In this document: piece by piece, positions 15,964-23,871 of the stretch
Layout of the letters: each line of letters begins with the position of its first letter
Numbering within the stretch: the first letter of the stretch is position 1
Origin: Bryobacteraceae bacterium
GTDB lineage: Bacteria > Acidobacteriota > Terriglobia > Bryobacterales > Bryobacteraceae
Assembly: GCA_029975915.1 (NCBI GenBank)
Contig: JARKOC010000542.1
Span: 186,001-250,000, forward strand
Reading direction: 5' to 3'
DNA length: 64,000 nt
Translations under genes and position numbers: made by a program
The notes under the pieces: model-generated
What the model was told of the DNA's origin: nothing
What the model saw: the letters and a program-made list of their open reading frames with translations, nothing else
Databases searched by the model: none

Positions 15964-17315
15964 CGCTTCTTCCTCGATACCGGCATGCCAGGTGCGCCAT
16001 CGGCTGGAGACCGCAGCAGCAGGAACAGACAAAACAGGAACAGGGGGGTAATTTGAAGTAACAACCGCGTGACTGAAGTCTGGAGGTGCCAGCCCAGATC
16101 CGACTTCGTCATCATGAACGCGCCAACATATCCCGCGCCGAGCGCTGCCACGGGCGCGAACGGCCAGAGGGGCCGTATTGGACGCCTCGCTCCGAGCAGA
16201 ATCGCGCAGGCAGCCACGATCAGAATCGGATGAGCCGGGAAGTGGCCTAAACTGAGCAACTCCTGCCAGAAAGCGCTGAGGATCAGACCAAAACGGCTTC
16301 CCGCGTCCGCTGCTGGCGCGCCCCAAATCTCGGAACCGGGCGCTAGCGCCAGTTTGAACACGACGGCGGCGACGGCCACCGGAGCCGCCGCCAGCGCCCA
16401 TGCCATCACCCGTTGCCGCGAAACCAACAGGAGTGTCGCGCCAAGCGCAGCGAAGAAGACCAGACCTTCATCCTTGGTCCAGGTAGCCATTGAGGCCATC
16501 ACTCCGGAGAGCGCCATCAGTCCCGGAGCCCACCCGTGCTGCTCAGCTTGCGCCGCCAAGGTCAGCGCTCCCAACATGTACATCGCCAGGGGGATGTCGG
16601 CGTACTGCACGGCCGCGTACTGCCAAAGCGCCACCACAGAGATCATCGACAGTGCCGCCATCGCGCCCGAGGCTGCCCCCCGCAATGTCCACACTCCAGC
16701 CAGAAGGATGGCAATGAGCGCCGCGGTCGCCAATACGCTCGCCGCGGTTGGGGCGGAGGGGTCGCCGGCTTTGCCCGTCCAACTCCAGCTTTTCGCCACC
16801 ACCGAGGACCACAGTAACGGATACTCGGGATGCGATCGTTTCGACAGCTCCGGCGATACGGCGCCTGTCCAGTCTCCCTCAGATGCCAGAAACTTCGCTC
16901 TCAGATTCCAGATTGCCCAGGCATCCCAATCCCCCTGCGGCATCGACACTGCCGTTTTGGCAATCGACCCGGCAAGAAATGCCGCGGCGATGGACAATCC
17001 TATCCACCCAAGCCAGGTCCAACGAAACGCCGGCAGGGCCACGGTGTTCGCGCGCTTCGCGGCTTTCCTTCGCCACCATAGCCCGGCGCCGCTAGCCAGC
17101 AGCGGCAAATCGGATACCACGGCAGCCACCCGCGGACCTGACCCTACCGCCAGCAACGCGAAGAAGAGAGTGGCGCTCACGCCCAGTCCGAGAGCCAGGC
17201 CGATCGAGAGATCCAGCAGCCAACGGGCTGGCGACGGTTCGCTGTCCGCCTTCCGCAACGCCGCCACCCAGAGCCAACCCGCAGCCCATGCAGCCAGCAA
17301 AGGGAGCTCGCTCAT
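15960..17315 (-). CDS. Polytopic membrane protein, possible GT-C glycosyltransferase
   Basis: 451 residues with roughly eleven hydrophobic segments. The loop after the second or third helix reads SMPQGDWDAWAIWNLRAKFLA. Acidic-aromatic loops of this kind (GDWDAW.IW...A) occur in uncharacterised membrane proteins near glycosyltransferases, but the classical DxD/DE acid pair is not clear. It starts in an ATGA overlap with the upstream small gene and overlaps the downstream GT-C-like gene by four bases, so the three proteins are made together. The joint arrangement suggests a surface glycan or protein glycosylation step. No specific function is claimed. Confidence 0.6.
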   Translation of the reverse strand: MSELPLLAAWAAGWLWVAALRKADSEPSPARWLLDLSIGLALGLGVSATLFFALLAVGSGPRVAAVVSDLPLLASGAGLWWRRKAAKRANTVALPAFRWTWLGWIGLSIAAAFLAGSIAKTAVSMPQGDWDAWAIWNLRAKFLASEGDWTGAVSPELSKRSHPEYPLLWSSVVAKSWSWTGKAGDPSAPTAASVLATAALIAILLAGVWTLRGAASGAMAALSMISVVALWQYAAVQYADIPLAMYMLGALTLAAQAEQHGWAPGLMALSGVMASMATWTKDEGLVFFAALGATLLLVSRQRVMAWALAAAPVAVAAVVFKLALAPGSEIWGAPAADAGSRFGLILSAFWQELLSLGHFPAHPILIVAACAILLGARRPIRPLWPFAPVAALGAGYVGAFMMTKSDLGWHLQTSVTRLLLQITPLFLFCLFLLLRSPADGAPGMPVSRKKR

Positions 17316-17758
17316 CGCTTCGCTGCTCCCCGGCGGTAGAGAACCACACCGTTGCCGAGATCGGCCACCAATTCCAGACCCTTCACCTCGCCGATCTTCG
17401 CGAATTCTCTCGGAGCCGTGAAGTCACCGACCCAGTACTGAATATCCTGCCGGTCCTCATCGTCGACCAGCAGCTTTGGAGCCAGTGCGAATTGCGCCGC
17501 AGATAGCGCCGCGCTTGCCCCGATCGAGCCCTTCTGCCGGTCATTGAAGTACCCGATCTTTGACTCCCCCGGCGTTCTGGCCAGAACCTGCGCATACCGC
17601 GTCACCTGAGCTTCAATCCGGTACGTGTCGCCGGCTTGCCCGGTTAACTTCTCGATCAGCCCGAAATACTCGATGGAGGCGCCCATGGAGAGGACGGAGG
17701 CGATCGCCAAAGCGGCGATCGGACGCCCACCGGTCACTGTCTGATTTGGCTCAGGCAC
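17312..17758 (-). CDS. Small membrane-anchored protein of unknown function
   Basis: 148 residues with one N-terminal hydrophobic segment (PIAALAIASVLSMGASIEYFGLI) and a soluble remainder that would be periplasmic. The soluble part resembles the periplasmic end of GT-C-like proteins (IGYFNDRQ, LVADLGNGVVLYRRG). The gene is first of three overlapping genes (17758 to 14497). It could be a split-off periplasmic domain acting with the two membrane proteins downstream, an inference from order and topology. I do not recognise a named family. Confidence 0.6.
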   Translation of the reverse strand: MPEPNQTVTGGRPIAALAIASVLSMGASIEYFGLIEKLTGQAGDTYRIEAQVTRYAQVLARTPGESKIGYFNDRQKGSIGASAALSAAQFALAPKLLVDDEDRQDIQYWVGDFTAPREFAKIGEVKGLELVADLGNGVVLYRRGAAKR

Positions 17759-17786
17759 CCTTCAATTGTAGCCATGAGGACAAGGC

Positions 17787-18167
17787 TTACTTCATTCCAC
17801 ATCTTCGATTTCCAACCCTTGTCCGTCTCGCCTCAGCCCGCCTGACCTGGGCTTCGCTCATCCCGAAGTAGTGCGCCACCTCGTGCCATACCGTCTCTTC
17901 AACGAGCCTCCTCAGGTGCGCAGCATTACGCGCCATCCGCTCATGCGGACCCTGGTAAATAGTGATCCTGTCCGGCATCGAGACGAACTCGGCCGTACTT
18001 CGTTCGGTCGCCGGCCGTCCCTGGTAAAGTCCAAGAAGCCCTGGACTCGGCGGCTCCGGCTCGACCACGAAAACCACATTATGCAGACGCCGCCTGAACC
18101 TGGGTGCGACGACACGCTGTAGAGCCTCTTCAACTAGACTGTCGAATTCTTCCGCGCTCATCGACAT
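17787..18167 (-). CDS. Zincin-like metallopeptidase (possibly inactive-type small zincin)
   Basis: 126 residues. It matches the small zincin family of Actinobacteria and Acidobacteria (Pfam Zincin_1 type): N-terminal [12 protein letters not shown], then [29 protein letters not shown], and the zinc motif [11 protein letters not shown]. HExxH plus the glycine two residues on is complete. These proteins have no signal peptide and their substrates are unknown. It is divergent from the ferredoxin-like gene at 18239 with a 71-base gap between starts. Confidence 0.85.
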   Translation of the reverse strand: MSMSAEEFDSLVEEALQRVVAPRFRRRLHNVVFVVEPEPPSPGLLGLYQGRPATERSTAEFVSMPDRITIYQGPHERMARNAAHLRRLVEETVWHEVAHYFGMSEAQVRRAEARRTRVGNRRCGMK

Positions 18168-18238
18168 CAGCCGATTGCCTTATTGTAGAAACATGCCGCC
18201 GTCTGCCGCTCACCCGCGGCCGGCGCAGAGAGGGAATC

Positions 18239-18613
18239 ATGGATCCACAATCCAAAGCAGCCAAGGCCGCAGCCGCATTGGGCATCGGCAAGCTCAAGCG
18301 CCACATCTTCATCTGCTCAAGTCCTTCCACCCCAAAGTGCTGCTCCGCCGAGACTGGCGAACTATCTTGGGAGTACCTGAAGGGCCGCTTGAACGAACTC
18401 GGTTTGACCAAAGGCGAAGGAGCCATCTTCCGCACGCGCGCCAACTGCCTCCGCATCTGCGAACAAGGGCCCATCGCCGTCGTTTACCCGGAAGGCGTCT
18501 GGTACCACAGCGTCACGCCCGCCGTAGCCGAGCGCATCATTCAGGAACACTTGATCGGAGGGATCCCCGTCGAAGAGTTCATCATCAAGCGCGACCCCCT
18601 GTCCGGGTCATGA
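18239..18613 (+). CDS. Thioredoxin-like [2Fe-2S] ferredoxin
   Basis: 124 residues from the ATG after a GAGGG purine-rich site. It carries the shethna/NuoE-like 2Fe-2S pattern: [19 protein letters not shown] supplies the first cysteines, [10 protein letters not shown] the second pair, followed by [12 protein letters not shown] and a C-terminal helical end ([11 protein letters not shown]). Proteins of this shape are soluble one-electron carriers; cyanobacterial and proteobacterial relatives sit near nitrogenase or cobalamin genes, but no partner is next to this one. It ends one base before a convergent gene. Confidence 0.85.
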   Translation: MDPQSKAAKAAAALGIGKLKRHIFICSSPSTPKCCSAETGELSWEYLKGRLNELGLTKGEGAIFRTRANCLRICEQGPIAVVYPEGVWYHSVTPAVAERIIQEHLIGGIPVEEFIIKRDPLSGS

Positions 18614-18614
18614 T

Positions 18615-18977
18615 CTACTGCGGAACCGGCATCCCCATCGACTTGTAAATACTCTCGATGAGCTTGATCTTCGCCGCGGCGTCCTTGTTCGCTTTGTCGT
18701 ACTTGAGCACCTGACGGTACTGCATCAAGGCCGGGCGGTACTTCTGGCGCGGCGGAAGATTCTCATTGTTGAAAAAGCTGTCGCCGTACTTCAAATGCGC
18801 ATCGGCCAGCGCGGCGCTCGCTTCGGTCCCTCCGGCCGCTCCGAGCGATTCCAGGAGCGCGATGGCCTCGGTGAATTTGCCCGCTTTCACCTTGGCCTGC
18901 GCTTCGCTGACTTTCGGGTTGGCAGCCAGCAGCACGCACGCCATGGCTAGTGCTGCAAACGTAATTTTTGTATGCAT
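18615..18977 (-). CDS. Short secreted TPR-like protein
   Basis: 120 residues. Residues 1-19 are a signal peptide (TFAALAMACVLLAANP). The remainder is helical and reads as about two TPR-like units: SEAQAKVKAGKFTEAIALLE and ALMQYRQVLKYDKANKDAAAKI. It is probably periplasmic. It points away from cmk, and a TACAAT element lies close before its start, which would give a very short leader. No particular function can be assigned. Confidence 0.65.
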   Translation of the reverse strand: MHTKITFAALAMACVLLAANPKVSEAQAKVKAGKFTEAIALLESLGAAGGTEASAALADAHLKYGDSFFNNENLPPRQKYRPALMQYRQVLKYDKANKDAAAKIKLIESIYKSMGMPVPQ

Positions 18978-19046
18978 GACGTTATTGTACAGTTAACAGC
19001 GGCGGGTTCCCTTCGCTAGACTGGTGAGCAGACCCTCATTCGGCCG

Positions 19047-19059
19047 GGATCACCTCCTT
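19047..19059 (+). other. Exact copy of the 16S rRNA 3' end (anti-Shine-Dalgarno) at the cmk start
   Basis: GGATCACCTCCTT is identical to the 13 terminal bases common to bacterial 16S rRNA, and the preceding CGGC resembles the next rRNA bases (CGGCTGGATC in many species). Its last two bases are the TT of the cmk TTG start codon. There is no rRNA gene here. The sequence provides an anti-Shine-Dalgarno on the message itself where a Shine-Dalgarno would be expected. Confidence 0.6.
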
Positions 19060-19738
19060 GCAAGACCGTATCATTATTGCCATCGACGGCCCCGCCGGCG
19101 CGGGCAAAAGTACCATCGCCCGGGCGCTGGCCTCTGCCCTCGGCTTCGTTTACATCGACACCGGGGCCATGTACCGCGCCGTCGCGCTCAGCGCCGTACG
19201 CTCATCAGGGGACCTGTCCGACGAGCCGGCCATGACCCATTGCGCCCAGACATGTGCCATCGAACTCCTCCCTGACAACCGCGTGCTGCTAAACGGCGCG
19301 GATGTCAGCGAGGCGATCCGCACTCCGGATATCGCCCAGGCGGCATCAAAAGTGTCGGCGTTGCCCGGCGTTCGGCGCGCCATGGTCGCCCTTCAGCGCA
19401 AGCTGGCCGAATCGAATTCTGTGGTCATGGAAGGCCGCGACATTGGTTCGGTCGTCTTCCCCGATGCTCAGGTGAAGGTCTTTCTCGATGCCTCGCCTGA
19501 AGTACGCGCCACCCGGCGCGCCCTTGAAATGCGGCAGAAAGGCATTGAGGCGGACCCCGCCGTGATCGCCGCTGAGATTCGCGAGCGCGATCACCGCGAC
19601 AGCAACCGCGCAGAAGCGCCGCTGACTCTCTCAAAGGGGGCAGAGTATGTGGATACGTCCGCCATGACGGCCGAACAAGTGGTCAAAACGCTCTTGCGCC
19701 TTGTGCGCGAGAAGACCGGAAAGGATGCGAAATCTTGA
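19058..19738 (+). CDS. cmk: Cytidylate kinase
   Basis: 226 residues, the normal length. The P-loop is IAIDGPAGAGKSTIARALA, the CMP-binding region YIDTGAMYRAVAL, and later VMEGRDIGSVVFPDA and the lid ERDHRDSNRAEAPL are all present. It phosphorylates CMP and dCMP. TTG 19058 is the only credible start: an in-frame TGA lies at 19025 and no ATG, GTG or other TTG falls between. No good Shine-Dalgarno is visible; instead the anti-SD copy described separately abuts the start. The 3' end overlaps lysC by four bases (TTGA). Confidence 0.92.
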   Translation: MQDRIIIAIDGPAGAGKSTIARALASALGFVYIDTGAMYRAVALSAVRSSGDLSDEPAMTHCAQTCAIELLPDNRVLLNGADVSEAIRTPDIAQAASKVSALPGVRRAMVALQRKLAESNSVVMEGRDIGSVVFPDAQVKVFLDASPEVRATRRALEMRQKGIEADPAVIAAEIRERDHRDSNRAEAPLTLSKGAEYVDTSAMTAEQVVKTLLRLVREKTGKDAKS

Positions 19739-21150
19739 AAGACCTTGTCGTAATGAAATTCGGCGGCACCAGTATGGGTTCTGCCGAACGGATCAAGGGT
19801 GCCGCCGCTCTCTGCCTGGAACAGTACCGGGACCGGCCTGTCGCCGTCGTCGTATCGGCGATGTCGAAAGTGACCGACCTCTTGCTGGACACTCTGCGCC
19901 ACGCCGAGGGCGGCGATTCCGCGGGCGTCGAGAGAAACCTGTCGGAGCTCGCGTCGAAACACCGCACATGTTGCGACGAACTGCTCTCCGGCCCTGTCCG
20001 CGACGCTACCCAATCCAGGCTGGATGAGATCATCGCCGAGTTCGCCCGCATCGCCAACGGTGTCTTGATGCTCGGCGAACGGCCGCCAAGATCGGTCGAC
20101 GAAGCCATCGCCGTAGGCGAGCGGCTCAGTTCGACGCTCATCGCCGCGTACGTCGCATCGCAAGGAGTGGATGCCTTTGCCGTCAACGCCCGCGAGGTTG
20201 TCGTCACCGACGCCGTCTTCGGCAACGCGTCGCCGCTCCTCGAACAGACCAGGGAGAAAGCGCAAGCCATCCTGGCCCCGGCGCTTGAGGCGCGCCGCCT
20301 CCCGTTTATCACGGGCTTCAACGGCGCTACTCTGGACGGCCGCGCGACCACGCTCGGACGCGGCGGATCCGATTTCTCCGCCTCCATCCTCGCAGCCGTT
20401 CTGGACGCCGCCGAACTTTGGATCTGGACCGACGTGGACGGTATCATGTCCGCCGATCCAAGACTGGTCGACAATGCACGCGTGCTGAACGAGATTACCT
20501 ACCGCGAGGCCGCCGAACTGGCTTACAACGGCGCGAAAGTCCTTCACCCCCGGACACTGGCCCCCTTGATGGAAAAGGGCATCCCGGTCTGGAGCAAAAA
20601 CAGCTTCAACCCGGCGTTCCCAGGCACGCGCATCGTGCAGGACTCCCGCGATTCCGGCTCCGGGCCGCGCGCCGTCACTTCGATGACCAACGTCGCCCTG
20701 GTTTCGCTCGAGCCGGCCAGCGCCGTGCTGAGCGGCACCAAGGTGATGGCCCGGGCCATCGACGCCCTGGCCGCGACAAACGCCGAGGTCCTCGCTCTGT
20801 CATCGTCCAGCTATCAGCAGAACTTCTGCTTCCTCATCCGGCAGAGCGAGCTGCCCGCTGTCACCGAACACCTCGAGGAGGCCTTCTCGCTCGAACTCGC
20901 CCACGGTTACATGCACCCGATCGACGTCGATCTGGACGTCGGCCTGCTGGCCATCGTGGGTGAAGGCATGAAGGGCGCGGCCGGTCTCGCCGGACGCATC
21001 TTCACCGCCATCAGCCGCGAACAGGTCAATATCATCGCCATTGCCCAGGGGTCTAGCGAATTGACTATCGCCATCGTCGTCAGGAAGGCGGGTGTCGAGA
21101 AAGCTGTTCGCGCGGTGCACTCGGAATGCGGCCTCGGCTTGCCGCACTAA
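19735..21150 (+). CDS. lysC: Aspartate kinase
   Basis: 471 residues from a TTG overlapping the cmk stop; ATG 19753 is an alternative. The catalytic domain has MKFGGTSMGSAERI, VVVSAMSKVTDLLL, FITGFNGATLDGRATTLGRGGSDFSAS and WTDVDGIMSADPR. Two C-terminal ACT domains follow (NVALVSLEPASAVLSGTKVMAR, and the last LLAIVGEGMKGAAGLAGRIF), which bind end-product amino acids for feedback control. It makes aspartyl phosphate for lysine, threonine and methionine synthesis. The length and N-terminus fit the monofunctional ThrA/LysC-III type. No other pathway genes are adjacent. Confidence 0.92.
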   Translation: MKDLVVMKFGGTSMGSAERIKGAAALCLEQYRDRPVAVVVSAMSKVTDLLLDTLRHAEGGDSAGVERNLSELASKHRTCCDELLSGPVRDATQSRLDEIIAEFARIANGVLMLGERPPRSVDEAIAVGERLSSTLIAAYVASQGVDAFAVNAREVVVTDAVFGNASPLLEQTREKAQAILAPALEARRLPFITGFNGATLDGRATTLGRGGSDFSASILAAVLDAAELWIWTDVDGIMSADPRLVDNARVLNEITYREAAELAYNGAKVLHPRTLAPLMEKGIPVWSKNSFNPAFPGTRIVQDSRDSGSGPRAVTSMTNVALVSLEPASAVLSGTKVMARAIDALAATNAEVLALSSSSYQQNFCFLIRQSELPAVTEHLEEAFSLELAHGYMHPIDVDLDVGLLAIVGEGMKGAAGLAGRIFTAISREQVNIIAIAQGSSELTIAIVVRKAGVEKAVRAVHSECGLGLPH

Positions 21151-21169
21151 GCGCCCGCTTCGGGCTGGA

Positions 21170-21175
21170 TATAAT
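21170..21175 (+). promoter_or_regulatory. TATAAT -10 element before the PpiD-like gene
   Basis: A perfect TATAAT lies 51 bases before the ATG at 21226, in the 75-base gap after lysC. No good -35 match is found at 16-18 bases upstream. The gene also has an AGGAG ribosome-binding site nine bases before its start. Confidence 0.35.
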
Positions 21176-21225
21176 GATAGTTTCGAGTTTTCGCGTTCAG
21201 AACGCGCCAGTAGGAGACTGTTCTC

Positions 21226-23160
21226 ATGTTTGATCTGTTCCGCAGCCGGGAGAAGTCGGTCCGTTATGTCCTCGGCTTTTTGCTTGGCCTCGTCGCCCTG
21301 TCGATGGTCATCACCCTCGTTCCGGGCTATAGCGGCCTTGTCGGCGGCGGAGCCTCGAATCCCCAGATCGTCGCCGAAATCGGCGACGAGGCGCTGACCA
21401 TTCTTGACGTTCGCAGGGTGATCGACCGTGAACTGCGCGGCAACCGCATCCAGCGCGGCATGGAATCCATTTACATCCCGATGTTCGTTCAGCAGATGGT
21501 CTCCGAGCGCGCCCTCGCCTATCAGGCCAAACGCATGGGTTTCAATTTGACGGAGAAGGAACTCTCCGAAGCTGTCGCCTCTCTTGTTCCACAGTTGTTC
21601 GAGAACGGAAAGTTCGTCGGAAAGGAAGTGTACGCATCCTTCCTCGCCCAGCAGAACATGTCCATCCCTGAGTTTGAAGCGGCCGTCGAGAAACAAGCGC
21701 TCGCTTCGAAATTGCTCTCGCTGGCCATCGAGGGTGTAGTGGTCACGCCTTCGGAGGTAGAAGAGGAGTTCCGCCGGCAAAACGAAAAGGTCAAAATCAG
21801 TTACTTTGTCGTTGACCAGAGCAAATTCGCCGCTCAGGCGGCTCCGTCCGAACAGGAGATGAGGAATCTGTACGAACAGCGAAAAGCGAGTCTGCTGTCG
21901 CCGGAGAAGCGCGCTTACCTTATTTTCAGCATCGACGAAAATACCATCGCCGCCTCCCTCACCGTCCCTGATTCCGCGCTCCAATTGGCCTACCAGCAGC
22001 AGCAGGATCGCTTCCGCACTCCCGAGCGCGTCGAGGCCCGGCACATTTTGCTGATGACCACCGGCAAGCCTGCCGCCGAAGTCGAACAATTGAAGGCAAA
22101 GGCGCAGGACCTGCTGAAGAAGATCAGGGCGGGCGGCGATTTCGCCCAGCTTGCCAAGGACAACTCCCAGGATCCCGGTTCCGCTGTTAAAGGCGGTGAC
22201 CTGGGCTGGCTCGTCCGCGGCCAGACAGTGCCCGAGTTTGAAAAGACGGCTTTTGGCCTCCAGCCCGGCCAAATCAGCGATGTCGTCACCACTCAGTATG
22301 GTTTCCACATCATCCAGGTCATGAAGAAGGAGCAGGCGCACCTGCGCCCCTTCGACGAGGTCAAGACGGAACTCCGAACTGAACTCGCCCGCAATCAGGT
22401 TTATGACAAGATGCAGTCGCTCGCCGAGCAACTGCGTTCTGCTCTGGTGCGTTCGGCTGCTGAGGCCGAAAAGCTGGCCCAGGCCAACGGTATCGCCATT
22501 GCGCGCGTCGCTTCGGCTGCAGCCGGAGATCCATTGCCTGAAGTCGGCGTATCGCCCGATTTCACGGATGCTGCGCGGTCCCTGCCCAAGGGCGGCGTCA
22601 CGAGTATTGTCCCCATCGGGGACAACAAGTTGGTGGTTGCGCAAGTGACCGATATCTTCCCCCCGCGGCCATCCACTTTCGAGGAGGTCAAGGACCAACT
22701 GCGCGCGCAACTCAGCGCCCAACAAGCTCAGAACCTGATGAACGACAAGGTGAAGGAAATTGAAGCCCGCCTGAAATCGACATCCGATCTGGCCGCGGTG
22801 GCCAAACAGGCCGGCTTCAGCGTTTCGACGTCGGAGGCTGTGTCCCAGACCGGCAACATCGATACCATCGGCCCAGTCGTTCAGCTCGAAGAGATCTTCA
22901 AGCGCAACCCAGGCGATGTCGTCGGACCAATCCGGCTGACCTCGGGCGTGGTCTTCGCCAAGCTCATTGAGAAGGTGCCAGCCGACCTCACCCAGTTGGC
23001 TGCGACACGCAACATCCTGCTAAACGGCATCAAGTCACGCCGGGCCCAGCAGCGGCGCGATGTCTTCAGCGAGGGCGTCGTCAATCAACTCGTCAAGGAA
23101 AAGAAGGTCAAGATCTACGAAGATAACATCCGCAAGCTGACTGAGAGCTACAAGGGTTAA
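21226..23160 (+). CDS. ppiD: Membrane-anchored peptidyl-prolyl isomerase/foldase, PpiD/SurA-like
   Basis: 644 residues. A cytoplasmic N-terminus (FDLFRSREKSVR) and one membrane helix (VLGFLLGLVALSMVITLV) match PpiD topology. A SurA_N-like chaperone region spans about 45-210. The parvulin domain is at about 265-375 (EARHILLMTTG, GGDFAQLAKDNSQDPGSAVKGGDLGWL, QYGFHIIQV). A second, degenerate parvulin-like segment follows toward the C-terminus. PpiD helps fold outer-membrane and periplasmic proteins near the Sec translocon. An AGGAG site precedes the start. Confidence 0.88.
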   Translation: MFDLFRSREKSVRYVLGFLLGLVALSMVITLVPGYSGLVGGGASNPQIVAEIGDEALTILDVRRVIDRELRGNRIQRGMESIYIPMFVQQMVSERALAYQAKRMGFNLTEKELSEAVASLVPQLFENGKFVGKEVYASFLAQQNMSIPEFEAAVEKQALASKLLSLAIEGVVVTPSEVEEEFRRQNEKVKISYFVVDQSKFAAQAAPSEQEMRNLYEQRKASLLSPEKRAYLIFSIDENTIAASLTVPDSALQLAYQQQQDRFRTPERVEARHILLMTTGKPAAEVEQLKAKAQDLLKKIRAGGDFAQLAKDNSQDPGSAVKGGDLGWLVRGQTVPEFEKTAFGLQPGQISDVVTTQYGFHIIQVMKKEQAHLRPFDEVKTELRTELARNQVYDKMQSLAEQLRSALVRSAAEAEKLAQANGIAIARVASAAAGDPLPEVGVSPDFTDAARSLPKGGVTSIVPIGDNKLVVAQVTDIFPPRPSTFEEVKDQLRAQLSAQQAQNLMNDKVKEIEARLKSTSDLAAVAKQAGFSVSTSEAVSQTGNIDTIGPVVQLEEIFKRNPGDVVGPIRLTSGVVFAKLIEKVPADLTQLAATRNILLNGIKSRRAQQRRDVFSEGVVNQLVKEKKVKIYEDNIRKLTESYKG

Positions 23161-23188
23161 TCTGGACAGAGCGGCCCAACACAATTGA

Positions 23189-23866
23189 ATGATTGAATCC
23201 CTGATCGACTTCATCCGGATTCTGACCACGCCGGAGCGTCTTCTTCAACTGCTCACCACGGTCTTTTCCGGATGGTGGTCCTATGCCCTGCTGTTTGGCA
23301 TCGTCTTCGCCGAAACAGGGCTGCTGGTGGGCTTCTTTCTCCCCGGAGACTCGCTGCTGTTCACCATCGGCGTAGTCGCCGGAGCCGGCGGACTCAACAT
23401 CTTCGCCATCAACGCCGTCCTCATCGTGGCCGCTGTCGTCGGCGACGCGGTCGGCTACACGCTCGGACGGCAGACCGGGGCGCGCATCTTCGACCGCCCA
23501 GATTCCCGGTTCTTCAAGCGCGAACATCTCATCCGGACCCAGCAGTTCTACGAAAAGCACGGCGGCAAGACGATCATCTACGCCCGGTTCATCCCCATCA
23601 TCCGGACGTTCGCGCCCTTCGTGGCGGGAGTGGCCGGGATGAGCTACCCCCGCTTCCTTTCCTTTAACGTCTTCGGTGGCATCGGCTGGGTCATCGCGAT
23701 GACGATGCTCGGCTACTCGTTGGGAAACGTTCCAATGGTCCGGGCCCACTTCGAGAAGGTGATACTCGGCATCATCTTCGTCTCCGTCCTGCCTGTTGCC
23801 TTTGAGACTTTCCGGTCTTTCAAGTCGAAGCCGGCCGCAGGTCCAGGGACATCCACCGCCGATTGA
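23189..23866 (+). CDS. DedA family membrane protein
   Basis: 225 residues with about five to six hydrophobic segments. It has the DedA/SNARE-associated motif set: FAETGLLVGFFLPGDSLLF, VGDAVGYTLGRQTGARIF, and the FxRF-G region HGGKTIIYARFIPIIRTFAPFVAG followed by FNVFGGIGWV. The acidic and arginine residues shown to matter in E. coli YqjA/YghB are present (E...D and R..R). DedA proteins are inner-membrane transporters or scramblases, including undecaprenyl-phosphate and phospholipid flippases. It lies 28 bases after the PpiD-like gene and converges on the pilus cluster. Confidence 0.9.
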   Translation: MIESLIDFIRILTTPERLLQLLTTVFSGWWSYALLFGIVFAETGLLVGFFLPGDSLLFTIGVVAGAGGLNIFAINAVLIVAAVVGDAVGYTLGRQTGARIFDRPDSRFFKREHLIRTQQFYEKHGGKTIIYARFIPIIRTFAPFVAGVAGMSYPRFLSFNVFGGIGWVIAMTMLGYSLGNVPMVRAHFEKVILGIIFVSVLPVAFETFRSFKSKPAAGPGTSTAD

Positions 23867-23871
23867 TCCTG

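Noticed and set aside
15964..16401. N-terminal extension of the GT-C-like protein
   Set aside because: The 146 extra codons overlap the upstream membrane protein and read as low-complexity; the GTGA overlap start fits the operon better.
19047..19059. An actual 16S rRNA gene end
   Set aside because: Only 13-18 bases match; upstream is an intergenic region between small genes, with no other rRNA sequence.
19591..20547. Minus-strand frame of 318 codons opposite cmk/lysC
   Set aside because: Opposite two well-identified enzymes, no conserved features.
20800..22725. Minus-strand open frame of 641 codons opposite ppiD
   Set aside because: It lies wholly opposite lysC/ppiD, whose motifs are clear. 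The frame has no domain and follows from GC-rich codon bias.
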